The position numbers and the translations under genes were made by a program. The notes under the pieces are model-generated. The model saw nothing but the letters and a program-made list of their open reading frames with translations. It did no database searches and was not told the origin of the DNA. A stretch of 64,000 bases of DNA. It comes from Psychrobacter vallis (GTDB taxonomy: Bacteria; Pseudomonadota; Gammaproteobacteria; Pseudomonadales; Moraxellaceae). How positions within the stretch are numbered: the first letter of the stretch is position 1; the number at the start of each line of letters is the position of its first letter. The DNA lies in contig NZ_CAJHBU010000004.1 in assembly GCF_904846715.1 (NCBI RefSeq), forward strand, positions 165,995-229,994, in the 5' to 3' direction. Shown in pieces: positions 1-8,458 of this stretch.

Positions 1-449
1 CCGAAAAGGTAATAGATGTCAGATGCCAATACGCCTTGTGTCTGATGGCTTTTAAATGTGGTCACGGCGCTGATGCCTTGAGCAAATACCGGAAAGCCCA
101 ATTGCTGAATCTGCCTTGAATCTGTCGCTTGTCCAATGACGATCACGCCAGCGAGCTTTTCATAAATGGCGGCGCAAGTACGTAACGCGCCCCAACAGGC
201 TTTGATGCCGAGGACTTGCGCGTCGATACACAAAATGTCATTCGGCTGCGCCTGAATCAACGCTTGATTAATTACCTCCGTATTGTCTGAGTTCAAAGTC
301 GCTGTGATGACTTTTCCAACGATAGTATGGGTGCAAGGAAATAGCGCTTTTATATCTGGCAAATACCCCACTTCGGTCAGATGCCCAATCGTTGAGGTGG
401 CTATATCTTTGTAACTCTCTACTAGCGTATCAATATCAACTTTATCCAT
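1..449 (-). CDS. RraA-like family protein, partial (C-terminus beyond left edge)
   Basis: The readable 149 residues match the RraA / dimethylmenaquinone-methyltransferase-like fold that also includes HMG/CHA aldolases. The family-typical blocks are visible: a DIATSTIGHL-like N-terminus, the VGKVITA strand, the WGALRTCAA helix around residues 86-94 and LGFPVFAQGIS around 117-127. The conserved GxxRD segment reads GQATD (residues 106-110), so the usual catalytic Arg is Thr109 while Asp110 is kept. Aldolase activity is therefore doubtful. The ATG overlaps the end of the upstream NIS synthetase by 8 bp, so the two are probably translationally coupled and this is the last visible gene of the siderophore operon. 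Its role in siderophore synthesis is unknown; modification or supply of a 2-oxo-acid is a guess. The family is fairly certain, the function is not. Confidence 0.75.
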   Translation of the reverse strand, partial: MDKVDIDTLVESYKDIATSTIGHLTEVGYLPDIKALFPCTHTIVGKVITATLNSDNTEVINQALIQAQPNDILCIDAQVLGIKACWGALRTCAAIYEKLAGVIVIGQATDSRQIQQLGFPVFAQGISAVTTFKSHQTQGVLASDIYYLF

Positions 450-2568
450 TAACCTTTATCTCACTATGTTTTCGTACTGAATCCACCCTAAGAGTTGCGT
501 CGATGTTTTTTGCCCTAAAAAAAGGATTGGTGGTCACACTCTCTCCTGCGGGCATGCTGCCATGCGGATCGTCACCACGCTCAATCACGGGCAACAGCAA
601 CGTTTTATGCGGATAGTATGGATTGGTCAATAGCTGCTCACGGAGAATCTCACACTGATCGGCATCAAAGTCAATATCCGTCAATGCCCTATTGATACTG
701 TCCCTCGCCTCACACCACAGTGCTTGTTCATCAATCTCGTAATGCGCAGACAATGCTTCAATAATGGCGCGAAGATTGACCAATATGCCCAAGGACTGAA
801 GATAAAATATCAGTGCTTTCGGGGTCTCTAGGTACAAGCGATTTTTGAAATTTGGCGGGCTTAAATACTCAGGATCTGCTATTTGATGACGCGTGAGCCA
901 TGGCAAATAAATACGTAACGAATCATGATCGCGCAGTAGCAAGCTGGTAAAACGATGATTTTTCATCACCATCACGATGTTTTGTCCGTGCATCTCAGGA
1001 GCAAGTCCTAAACGCAGGCAGCGCAGCATCGTACCCAAAAACACCTCGCAGAGGTTTTTGAAGCAATCAATAGCGGCGCGTTTTATGTGAGATGTTTGAG
1101 TCGTAGGCGATTTTGCTTGGATGATCTCATCAAAGATATGATGACTCACGCCGTCTTTAGACACCAACATGCCGAGGCTTGCCATGGGCAGTAGCCGCAC
1201 TTGGTCATCACACAGATCTGTTGGTAGACTCCTGAGCATAGCACCTAAATGCGTGGGTTTTTCTTGATAAAAACAGGGATTGGTTGCGCTTTTATCTTGT
1301 AGATGCATCGGCGACATATAGCCCCACCAAAGACGCTCATCCCATAGTCGCAGCTGCGCTGACAATACCTTATCAATCTGTCTGGCCTGCATCAGAATCG
1401 CTTGGTTTTTTTCGCCATTGATTAGTTTTAGTGCTGGCAAATACCGTTTGGAGTTTAAGGCGTACACTCGTATGGGCAACTTGATGCTATACGGCGTATC
1501 GGCACTCAACAGCATACTGCGCATAGAGGCGCTGGCGTAAGTGATGGGTGCATTGAATACTAACTTTATAACCGTACCATCTGCCAAATCCTTAGCATAA
1601 CTATCAGCGTCATGGTTAGAAGCATCGTTATCACAAGAATTATTATTAGAAGGATCAATCACTTGAGCCAGCTGCCAAGGATGAACGGGTATCGCCACAT
1701 GGGTATCTATCAAATTGCGGTCTACGAGTATCTGTCTCAATTGCTGTTGCTGCGTCTTGTCCAATAAATACGCTGCTGGATTTTGATGGCTGATGTCTTT
1801 TACCTGAGCCGACATCATAAGATGGCTTTTGGCAACCGCTACCCACACCAACGCAATGGGCTGATTGAACTCTGCCATGTAACGCTCATACTCTATGGCA
1901 GTAAAACCCAGCTTGCCCTTTGCCAGTGGATGAAAAGGACGATCCATCAATGACGCCCATTGCTCTGCGGCAATCAGGGTTTGATACCAATGCGGCTGAC
2001 TATAGACCGTCGTAGAGATATCGGCATGGGCAGATTGGGTTTTGGCAACCAAGGACGCTTGCAAGCTCTCTTTTAATTTAACAATTCCTGTCGCACTCAG
2101 TGCCGAATGATCCATAGCAGACAGTAAAATGTCTAATAGCGGCTCTACTGCCTCTAATGGTTGCAAACAAGCGCTGATAGCATTATTCAAACGATATAAA
2201 ATCGGCACGCAAGATTGATGCAGGCGCCACGGTGCGGTATAGGCCGACTCCACAGGTAATAACAATCGGCTGTCGCTGCTGATTTGAAGCACCAGTAGTG
2301 GGTTGTCTTGAGCAAAAAATGATTGATAAGCGTTTGGTAGCGAATCTACAGCCTGTGGCAAATCTTGCTCTGCTAGATAATCAAACGTTGTGGTGACCTC
2401 AATACGGTTTTGTGCTAGCCACTGCTCAAGTAAAACGCACTCAATCAAATACGTCATCAACGAGCTTTGTATTGCCATCATATTTGGCTGGCTGTCCGAA
2501 TGACTCATTTGGACTGGAAATAAAGTAGGCATGGTATTTAGATTTACTGTTTTATCGGTACTTAACAT
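442..2568 (-). CDS. NIS siderophore synthetase (IucA/IucC family), copy 3 of the locus
   Basis: This 708-residue protein belongs to the NRPS-independent siderophore synthetases. They adenylate a carboxylate, usually citrate or a citrate half-amide, and condense it with an amine or hydroxylamine. The HPWQLAQ motif near residue 300 and the EMHGQN motif near 520, followed by an LLLRDHDSLR-type FhuF-like C-terminal region, are diagnostic. The length is somewhat above the family norm of about 600, partly from an Asn/Asp-rich insert around residues 310-325. Its ATG overlaps the stop of the preceding synthetase by 7 bp and its own stop overlaps the RraA-like gene. The substrate cannot be assigned from sequence. 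Confidence 0.9.
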   Translation of the reverse strand: MLSTDKTVNLNTMPTLFPVQMSHSDSQPNMMAIQSSLMTYLIECVLLEQWLAQNRIEVTTTFDYLAEQDLPQAVDSLPNAYQSFFAQDNPLLVLQISSDSRLLLPVESAYTAPWRLHQSCVPILYRLNNAISACLQPLEAVEPLLDILLSAMDHSALSATGIVKLKESLQASLVAKTQSAHADISTTVYSQPHWYQTLIAAEQWASLMDRPFHPLAKGKLGFTAIEYERYMAEFNQPIALVWVAVAKSHLMMSAQVKDISHQNPAAYLLDKTQQQQLRQILVDRNLIDTHVAIPVHPWQLAQVIDPSNNNSCDNDASNHDADSYAKDLADGTVIKLVFNAPITYASASMRSMLLSADTPYSIKLPIRVYALNSKRYLPALKLINGEKNQAILMQARQIDKVLSAQLRLWDERLWWGYMSPMHLQDKSATNPCFYQEKPTHLGAMLRSLPTDLCDDQVRLLPMASLGMLVSKDGVSHHIFDEIIQAKSPTTQTSHIKRAAIDCFKNLCEVFLGTMLRCLRLGLAPEMHGQNIVMVMKNHRFTSLLLRDHDSLRIYLPWLTRHQIADPEYLSPPNFKNRLYLETPKALIFYLQSLGILVNLRAIIEALSAHYEIDEQALWCEARDSINRALTDIDFDADQCEILREQLLTNPYYPHKTLLLPVIERGDDPHGSMPAGESVTTNPFFRAKNIDATLRVDSVRKHSEIKVNG

Positions 2569-4532
2569 GGTGTCTGTACTCGGATTTTGGCTAATGGGTT
2601 ATTGATATATTTGATCGGAAACACCTGATCGCCGAACAGTCTGCGCTTAGCCAAAGACTCAATACGCGTTTGCTTGGCGAAGACGTCAAACAACTCAAAC
2701 CTCGATTGATGCTCTGGATGACGCGTTTGATAATCCGTCACACAGTCAGCAACTTGCTGCCAGAACTCAGTCTCAGGATAGTGATAATGTGTCTGCATAA
2801 AAATAGCAATGTCGGCAAATGCCACAAAGAATAAGCAGGCAACCGTCATATCACGAATGCCATCGGTATCATCCGTTTCAATAAACGAGCCACGATTCAG
2901 CGCTGCGTGGGCAGCTGGCAGGCTATGAAAATTGGGAATCAAATCTTGGCGAGTCAGATGCTTTGGCGAATAGCGCACCCCGTCATGCAAGTCTTTTAGC
3001 AATACTTTTATAGGAAAACCCGCTTCGTGTACCAATACGATGTTTTGGGCATGGCACTCGAGCGCAATACCGTGACCAAATAACAAGTGCAATATCGGGG
3101 CGACAGTCACTTTGATAAGCTGAGCCGTCCAACCCTCTACGCTGTATTTTTTAATCCAAGGACCAATGAGTACAGAGCCATCCCTATTTATATAGCTGAC
3201 GCCATTTAAGGGAAAGGCTTTTTGGTTGGTCGATAAATACTGACTGACGTTTTCGCGCCAAATTGCCCCAAGTCCGCCATAGATATGGGGATGCTGATAG
3301 CCGCGCTGCTGTAGTACTTCGTGATCTAAGCTGATACCCACCGTTTCGCCTAAAAACGCAATTTGTAATGCTTGCGCTGTCTTATCCTCTGCCACCAATT
3401 GATTGAGCCATCTGGTCACCACCGCAGCATTCATGACCGTATGTTTGGCCAGTATTCGCGTACTTGAGGTATTCATCAGATGCATACTGAGCTTGAGGTA
3501 GGCTTTGTCTGCTTGCAACATTGATAAAGAGCGAATGGACTGCTGCGAGCGGTATTCAGCGTCCGTACTGCCTAAATAAATCACTTCTTGCGTGTCAATC
3601 AGTGGCTGTAATGCAACAATTAAAGTTTTTTGCCATTGCCAAGGATGCGCTGGTATCAAACCATAAGCATTGGTAGCCTCATCTTCGTTTGCCACGCTTT
3701 GATTATTCGTCGTCACCAGAATACGTTTCAGCATGTCATTTAACGCGGCAAAATTATCCGTATCCACATAGTTTTTGATCCACTCATTGGTATCAATATC
3801 CAAAGCCGTATTACTGACCAGCAGCTCCTTTTTAACTGCCAGCCAAACCACTTCGATATTTTGGCCAAATTCTGGCCCATAGTCATAATTGTCCTGTAAA
3901 TCAAAACCGATACGAGATTTAAAACAGGGATGATAAGGGTGACCCGCCATCAAATAGCCCTCGAACTGCTCGTAAGTGAGTACGTCAATTGGCACTGGTG
4001 CGTTTGGTGTTGGTGCGTTTGGTGTTGGTACGTTTGGTGTTGGTACGTTCGGCATTGATAAGTCGGGTGATAGCCGCTGGGCTTGGGTCTCGTTTACCAA
4101 AGTATGACGCAGCTCTTTGATAAAGCTGTCTTTTAAAGAAGCATCGGCTATGTTTAACAAAATATCACTAATGACATGCTCAAGTATGGCATCGCAAGCA
4201 TTGCCATCAACGACTCGCTGGACGTTAAAATCATTAAAACGAATGATATCAAAGCTATAATGAATATAACCTTGAGCGCGGTAATTGATATCGCGGTAAT
4301 TGACATTGTCAGTGGCTTTTATCGTAAAGTCTAAGAGTGCCTTGTCATTACTAGAGTCTGCACTCGCATATTTAAACTCAATAATATTTTCATACAATAA
4401 CGCTTGTAATAGCTGCTTAATGACGCGCTGCTCTGCACGCTGCCTGACTCGATGGTCAATCGGCGCTTGCCACGGCTTAGTGACATCCATATCTACACGA
4501 CTCGTGTTTTGTTCTACTTTATGATTGTGCAT
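2562..4532 (-). CDS. NIS siderophore synthetase (IucA/IucC family), copy 2 of the locus
   Basis: This is a 656-residue IucA/IucC-type synthetase with the AHPWQWQ motif near residue 295 and the ALECHAQN motif near 490, followed by LLKDLHDGVRY. It is predicted cytoplasmic and ATP-dependent. Residues about 160-180 carry a Pro/Asn/Thr tandem repeat (PNVPT/PNAPT) encoded by four 15-bp DNA units (3991-4050), which looks like a flexible inserted linker. It appears to start its own transcription unit. A Fur-box-like sequence lies 60-78 bp upstream and a weak hairpin separates it from the MFS gene. It is translationally coupled to the next synthetase by a 7-bp overlap. Together with copies 1 and 3 it implies a siderophore needing three condensations, or one enzyme of altered specificity. 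Confidence 0.9.
   Translation of the reverse strand: MHNHKVEQNTSRVDMDVTKPWQAPIDHRVRQRAEQRVIKQLLQALLYENIIEFKYASADSSNDKALLDFTIKATDNVNYRDINYRAQGYIHYSFDIIRFNDFNVQRVVDGNACDAILEHVISDILLNIADASLKDSFIKELRHTLVNETQAQRLSPDLSMPNVPTPNVPTPNAPTPNAPVPIDVLTYEQFEGYLMAGHPYHPCFKSRIGFDLQDNYDYGPEFGQNIEVVWLAVKKELLVSNTALDIDTNEWIKNYVDTDNFAALNDMLKRILVTTNNQSVANEDEATNAYGLIPAHPWQWQKTLIVALQPLIDTQEVIYLGSTDAEYRSQQSIRSLSMLQADKAYLKLSMHLMNTSSTRILAKHTVMNAAVVTRWLNQLVAEDKTAQALQIAFLGETVGISLDHEVLQQRGYQHPHIYGGLGAIWRENVSQYLSTNQKAFPLNGVSYINRDGSVLIGPWIKKYSVEGWTAQLIKVTVAPILHLLFGHGIALECHAQNIVLVHEAGFPIKVLLKDLHDGVRYSPKHLTRQDLIPNFHSLPAAHAALNRGSFIETDDTDGIRDMTVACLFFVAFADIAIFMQTHYHYPETEFWQQVADCVTDYQTRHPEHQSRFELFDVFAKQTRIESLAKRRLFGDQVFPIKYINNPLAKIRVQTPC
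3991..4050 (-). repeat. 15-bp tandem repeat inside NIS synthetase gene
   Basis: Four consecutive 15-bp units of the form GGTGTTGGTRCGTTT are seen on the plus strand, with the outer units degenerate. They encode the PNxPT pentapeptide repeat on the minus strand. A change in copy number stays in frame, so it would alter linker length rather than switch the gene off. Confidence 0.85.
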
Positions 4533-4591
4533 ATATAAATTTCCTATCTAAAAATAAAAAAGTGAATGACTAAACCAACCAGACTTTTAAA

Positions 4592-4610
4592 GCGAATGAT
4601 AATCAATTAC
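4592..4610 (-). promoter_or_regulatory. putative Fur box upstream of the NIS synthetase pair
   Basis: The 19 bases match the palindromic consensus GATAATGATAATCATTATC at 14 positions, with a core AATGATAATCA. The site lies 60-78 bp upstream of the 4532 start, as expected for an iron-repressed promoter. A GC-rich imperfect hairpin at 4624-4646 (ACAACCCC...GGGTTTGT) lies between it and the MFS stop codon and may terminate the upstream unit. By-eye match only. Confidence 0.6.
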
Positions 4611-4683
4611 ATTAATAAACTAAAACAACCCCTTATACGGGTTTGTCTCACAGATTCATACCGTCAAAACACGGCTACATGAC

Positions 4684-6102
4684 TTATGCCGTTTTTGGTA
4701 ATTGCCGCGCTGAAAAAACCGTCAAAAACAACATCACAGCCAAAATGACAAAAATCTCTTGGATAGCAGTACTGACGCTCTGATTACTGCCAGCTGCTAA
4801 TAACTGCGCGCCGCGTCCTGCCACATAGACCGTCACCAACGTGATAAAAATAGTAGAGACAATTCGGCGACTGATATTGTTGAGCGCCGCGCCTTCGGTG
4901 ACCACTTCTTTAGCCAAGCTACTAAAACCGACCGTGGTGGTAGGCAAATACGCCAGTCCCACACCCACACCTTGGATACTCATAATCGCCATTAGCAGCC
5001 AAAGCGTTGGCTGATATAAACACCATGCCAGCATCAACATGGACAGTGCGCTGATCAAAATGCCCAAAATGCCGATGCTTCTCGCACCGTGCCTATCCAC
5101 GCGCTTGCCAGCAAAATGGGTCGTGATACTAGATACGAGCGTCGCTGCCATCAAAATAACGCCCGTCCATAACGCGCTTTCGCCCATCACCTCTTGCACC
5201 AAGATGGGCAATAGCAATAGGCCCACCATTAAACCCAAAGTCTGAGTGATGCTGATAATCGTACTGTGCAAATACACTTTATTGCTAAACAAGCGTACGC
5301 TTAATAGCGGCTGACTCTGCTGGCGTTCATACGCCCACCAACCCAAAAATGACAGTAAGAACAACACGGCTAATAAGCCTGTCCCTACCATACTGGCAAA
5401 ACTGCTATGGAAATCTGCCTTGAGTGTGCTAAGCCAAGTCATCAACGCCAACAGCCAAACGAGCAAACTGACAAAACCTATGACATCAAAGGGTTTTTTT
5501 GCCTTGTGCGCGCGGACATCCGGTAACCATGTCCACACCATAACCATGACCAACGCACTCAGCGGCAGAGTAGCCGCAAACAATGTCCACCATGCAAATT
5601 GCTCTACTAGATAAGCCCCTACTAGCGGACCGAACGCCAGTGACATCATGATAACGATGCCCCATAACGCCATCACTCTGCCATGTCTGTGCTGCGGATA
5701 AATCTGATAAAGCATACCAATAGACAAAGGGATAATGAGACCGCCGCTAAAGCCTTGCACAGCGCGCGCCACAATCACCATCATCATGGATGGCGCACAC
5801 ATCCCAATCACCGAACCCAACATAAACCCTAGAATAGCGGTCGAATACACTGGCCTAAAATCAAACCTTTTACTCAAATAACCGCTGAGCATCAGCCCCA
5901 CGCTCATAGACAGTATATAAGCGTTCAACACCCAGCCGCCCATCACAATATCGACTGCGAACACCGACATAAAGACGGGAATAGCAGGGTTAAGGGCGCT
6001 ATTACTAAAGCTGACCACCGTACCGCCGAGCAGTAGCGTCAACAGTACCTGACGCACTTGCTTTTCTGTCAGTCCGTGACTGCTATCTGTTGAGCGTATC
6101 AT
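4684..6102 (-). CDS. MFS siderophore exporter, DHA2 (14-TMS) type
   Basis: This 472-residue major facilitator protein has a hydrophobic pattern consistent with about 14 membrane segments. The GWVLNAYILSMSVG motif near residue 56 is typical of DHA2/EmrB-type drug:H+ antiporters, and a motif-A-like loop follows (GYLSKRFDFRPV). Its position among siderophore biosynthetic genes, 92 bp after the acyltransferase, suggests that it exports the finished siderophore across the inner membrane. No periplasmic adaptor or TolC gene accompanies it. The export role is inferred from context. Confidence 0.85.
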   Translation of the reverse strand: MIRSTDSSHGLTEKQVRQVLLTLLLGGTVVSFSNSALNPAIPVFMSVFAVDIVMGGWVLNAYILSMSVGLMLSGYLSKRFDFRPVYSTAILGFMLGSVIGMCAPSMMMVIVARAVQGFSGGLIIPLSIGMLYQIYPQHRHGRVMALWGIVIMMSLAFGPLVGAYLVEQFAWWTLFAATLPLSALVMVMVWTWLPDVRAHKAKKPFDVIGFVSLLVWLLALMTWLSTLKADFHSSFASMVGTGLLAVLFLLSFLGWWAYERQQSQPLLSVRLFSNKVYLHSTIISITQTLGLMVGLLLLPILVQEVMGESALWTGVILMAATLVSSITTHFAGKRVDRHGARSIGILGILISALSMLMLAWCLYQPTLWLLMAIMSIQGVGVGLAYLPTTTVGFSSLAKEVVTEGAALNNISRRIVSTIFITLVTVYVAGRGAQLLAAGSNQSVSTAIQEIFVILAVMLFLTVFSARQLPKTA

Positions 6103-6194
6103 TTAAATCCCTGTTCCATAATGGTATGACCGACCCTGCCCTGCCGCCAAACTGCATGGAACGTGGTAGATCAGGCCGATGTCAAAAAGCCTGT

Positions 6195-6800
6195 TCATTG
6201 AGCAACAGCACCATAAAATTTGAGATAGCCACTCGATTCAAAAAATTCATCACGATTACAAAAATAAAGCGATGCCTTTTTTTCAGGCATATCGATCAAT
6301 CGTTGTAAGTGATAGGCAAAACCATCAGCCACCCATTTATACGCCTCAACCTTACTATCAGGTTCGCCCACTATTTTTTTGGCATCAGTATGCTCAAAGA
6401 TAAACTTATTGAGCATCATTATTATTGGCTTGAGATACCCTTTGCCAACGACGGCAGGATCACCCAATAACATATGCCAGCCCATGTCACTTTCTTTGGC
6501 TTTGTAGTAGTAAGACAAACGATCGCGAGCAGCTTCATAAATCTCTGCATAGCCGATAGGCACACCCTCACAAAGTATGATGTAGAGACGGTGATGGTCA
6601 TCGGCAAGCATTTTTTCAAAATGTACTCGCAGCTGCGGCATCGGCAAATGTAGCTGCCACTGCTCGACCACATGCTCAGCGTGCATCCATTTATAAAGCA
6701 GTGGCATGTCTTCAGGATATTTGACCGCTCGTAGTCCAAACTTTTTTTGATAAGCGTCTACGGCAAAGGTATCTGGCAGATTCTGTGTAATGGTTGGCAT
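6195..6800 (-). CDS. siderophore N-acyltransferase (AlcB/IucB/RhbD-like GNAT)
   Basis: This 201-residue GNAT-fold protein is of the AlcB/IucB siderophore type. The LYIILCEGVPIGYAEIYEA strand and DMGWHMLLGDPAVVGKGYL (acetyl-CoA pyrophosphate loop region, residues about 105-125) are the family hallmarks, followed by GEPDSKVEAYKWVADGF. It should acylate the hydroxylamine made by the adjacent N-hydroxylase, giving the hydroxamate iron ligand. The acyl donor (acetyl-, succinyl- or longer acyl-CoA) is not predictable here. A clear AAGGAG ribosome site precedes the ATG by about 7 bases. It lies 55 bp after the hydroxylase gene. Confidence 0.88.
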   Translation of the reverse strand: MPTITQNLPDTFAVDAYQKKFGLRAVKYPEDMPLLYKWMHAEHVVEQWQLHLPMPQLRVHFEKMLADDHHRLYIILCEGVPIGYAEIYEAARDRLSYYYKAKESDMGWHMLLGDPAVVGKGYLKPIIMMLNKFIFEHTDAKKIVGEPDSKVEAYKWVADGFAYHLQRLIDMPEKKASLYFCNRDEFFESSGYLKFYGAVAQ

Positions 6801-6855
6801 TAATTACTCCTTATCTTATGTGATTTATTTTGTATTCCTTAAGGCGTGCTTGACA

Positions 6856-8238
6856 TTACGATGACGCCCCAAATGTTTGAAATACTTGTAAAGCCTGCGT
6901 GTCGTAAACCGTTTTGCCTGTCAATTGATTGACAATACACCCCGCTCGATAAGCGCCCAATCCTAAATCAGGCGTACCAACCCCATGGGTATGAATTTCT
7001 TGGTTTTGCACAAACACTTTACCGCGATTGCCAGCTTGGTTTTTATAAACCAAGGCATAATTTCGATCAATCTTTGGTTGCGCAAAGTCATCATATTCGA
7101 TAGCGTGCAGCAACGTGTTGAGACATGACGGCAGTGCATGACGGTAGCCCGTCCCAGCGATGATGCAGTCATAATCCGCCGTAAACGTCTGCTGTTGCTC
7201 ACACTGTTCAAACGTTATCTTTAAAGTGTCATCAGATAAAGCATCATCAAGTGTTGCCTCGACCACTCCACAATTGGACAGCAGCGTCGTATGCAAGTCT
7301 TGGTTGCTGATACTGCGCTCATAAAGCTTATGATAAATATCGCGTATGGTCTCAAACCCCATGCCTTTATAAAGCAAATCCTGCTTGGGCGCGACTTTTG
7401 CTTTGGTAGCGCCGTCCAACTGATAAAAATAATCGGTATAAGCGGGGCTAAAATGCTCTAAGCCTAAAGGTGAGTATTCCATGGGGAAAAAACCCGCCGA
7501 ACGGGTCATCCAGTCCAATTGGAATGTTGGCTCATCATTGGCATCAAATTGCTGATCAAACAACGCCCGATATACTTCAGCCGATGATTGACCAGAGCCT
7601 AATACCACTATTTTAGTCAGCCTATCTTCTCCATCATCTGCCTTTCCCTTTTTTGCTTTAATCGCTTCAAAATCAAAATTGTCGGCAAAATTTGCAGTAT
7701 GCATACAGCGTTCGGGCGCTTGATTGGCAATCTTTTGCAGCGAAGGTGGCAGTGTTGGCTGCGTACCTGTTCCTATCACTAGATTTTTGGCGTAGTACGT
7801 TTTTTGTATGCCTTGTTCTTGGACAGTGACGACAAATCCTAGACATTCCTCAGTATTAGAGCCATTACTATTTTCTTTAAAAGCCACATCCACTACTTGT
7901 GCATCGAACGCTAAACTCTCCAGCTGCCCTGCGACCCATTGGCAATAATGATTGTACTCTTTACGATAAATCTTAAAGTCCTCTAAAAAATAAAACTTCA
8001 GCAATCGGTGCTGCGTATGCAAATAGTTTAAAAATGAATAGGGACTGGTCGGATCTATCAATGTTACCAAGTCTGCCATAAAGGGCACTTGCAACGTGGT
8101 GTGCGGTAAAATCATACCTTTATGCCAATTAAACCCAGCTTTTTGCTCAAAGAATTTGACATTGACGTCCGTTTTTTCCAGCAATGCCGCCAGACTAAGA
8201 TTAAATGGCCCTAAACCAATACCGATAAGATCTAACAC
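6856..8238 (-). CDS. FAD/NADPH-dependent N-hydroxylase (IucD/RhbE-like)
   Basis: This 460-residue flavin monooxygenase is of the lysine/ornithine/diaminopropane N-hydroxylase family. Residues 4-14 (IGIGLGPFNLS) form the FAD-binding site with the Pro-for-Gly variant typical of the family. VPFMADLVTLIDPTSPYSF is the conserved substrate/FAD block. GSGQSSAEVYRAL near residue 213 is the NADPH-binding motif, and the C-terminal HGVGTPDLGLGAYR block is also conserved. With dat and ddc upstream, the likely substrate is 1,3-diaminopropane. A palindromic intergenic repeat lies upstream (8336-8411), between this gene and the first NIS synthetase. Confidence 0.92.
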   Translation of the reverse strand: MLDLIGIGLGPFNLSLAALLEKTDVNVKFFEQKAGFNWHKGMILPHTTLQVPFMADLVTLIDPTSPYSFLNYLHTQHRLLKFYFLEDFKIYRKEYNHYCQWVAGQLESLAFDAQVVDVAFKENSNGSNTEECLGFVVTVQEQGIQKTYYAKNLVIGTGTQPTLPPSLQKIANQAPERCMHTANFADNFDFEAIKAKKGKADDGEDRLTKIVVLGSGQSSAEVYRALFDQQFDANDEPTFQLDWMTRSAGFFPMEYSPLGLEHFSPAYTDYFYQLDGATKAKVAPKQDLLYKGMGFETIRDIYHKLYERSISNQDLHTTLLSNCGVVEATLDDALSDDTLKITFEQCEQQQTFTADYDCIIAGTGYRHALPSCLNTLLHAIEYDDFAQPKIDRNYALVYKNQAGNRGKVFVQNQEIHTHGVGTPDLGLGAYRAGCIVNQLTGKTVYDTQALQVFQTFGASS

Positions 8239-8335
8239 GTTGATTCCTTAATTATTTTTATATCGATTATTCACATGTCGATTTTATTTTGAGCGATATT
8301 TTGAGCGATAGTCAGATCAATATAAAAGTCAGTCA

Positions 8336-8411
8336 GCAGGACTGGCATAAATTTTACGAAGCCTCTGTCACCATAGGTACAGCAAGCGAGGAAAATTTGT
8401 ACCAGTCCTGC
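8336..8411. repeat. palindromic dispersed repeat, family 1, copy A
   Basis: Arms 8336-8355 and 8392-8411 are inverted repeats matching at 18 of 20 bases (GCAGGACTGGCATAAATTTT and its partner). The inner sequence ACAGCAAGCGAGGAAAATTT is shared with the copies at 33.2 and 59.6 kb. The element fills the 220-bp gap between two siderophore genes. If transcribed it would form a long hairpin within the operon mRNA. Confidence 0.85.
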
Positions 8412-8458
8412 ATGCTAACGACCTGTCTCTATTGCACTTAGCATCGACGATACCTACC

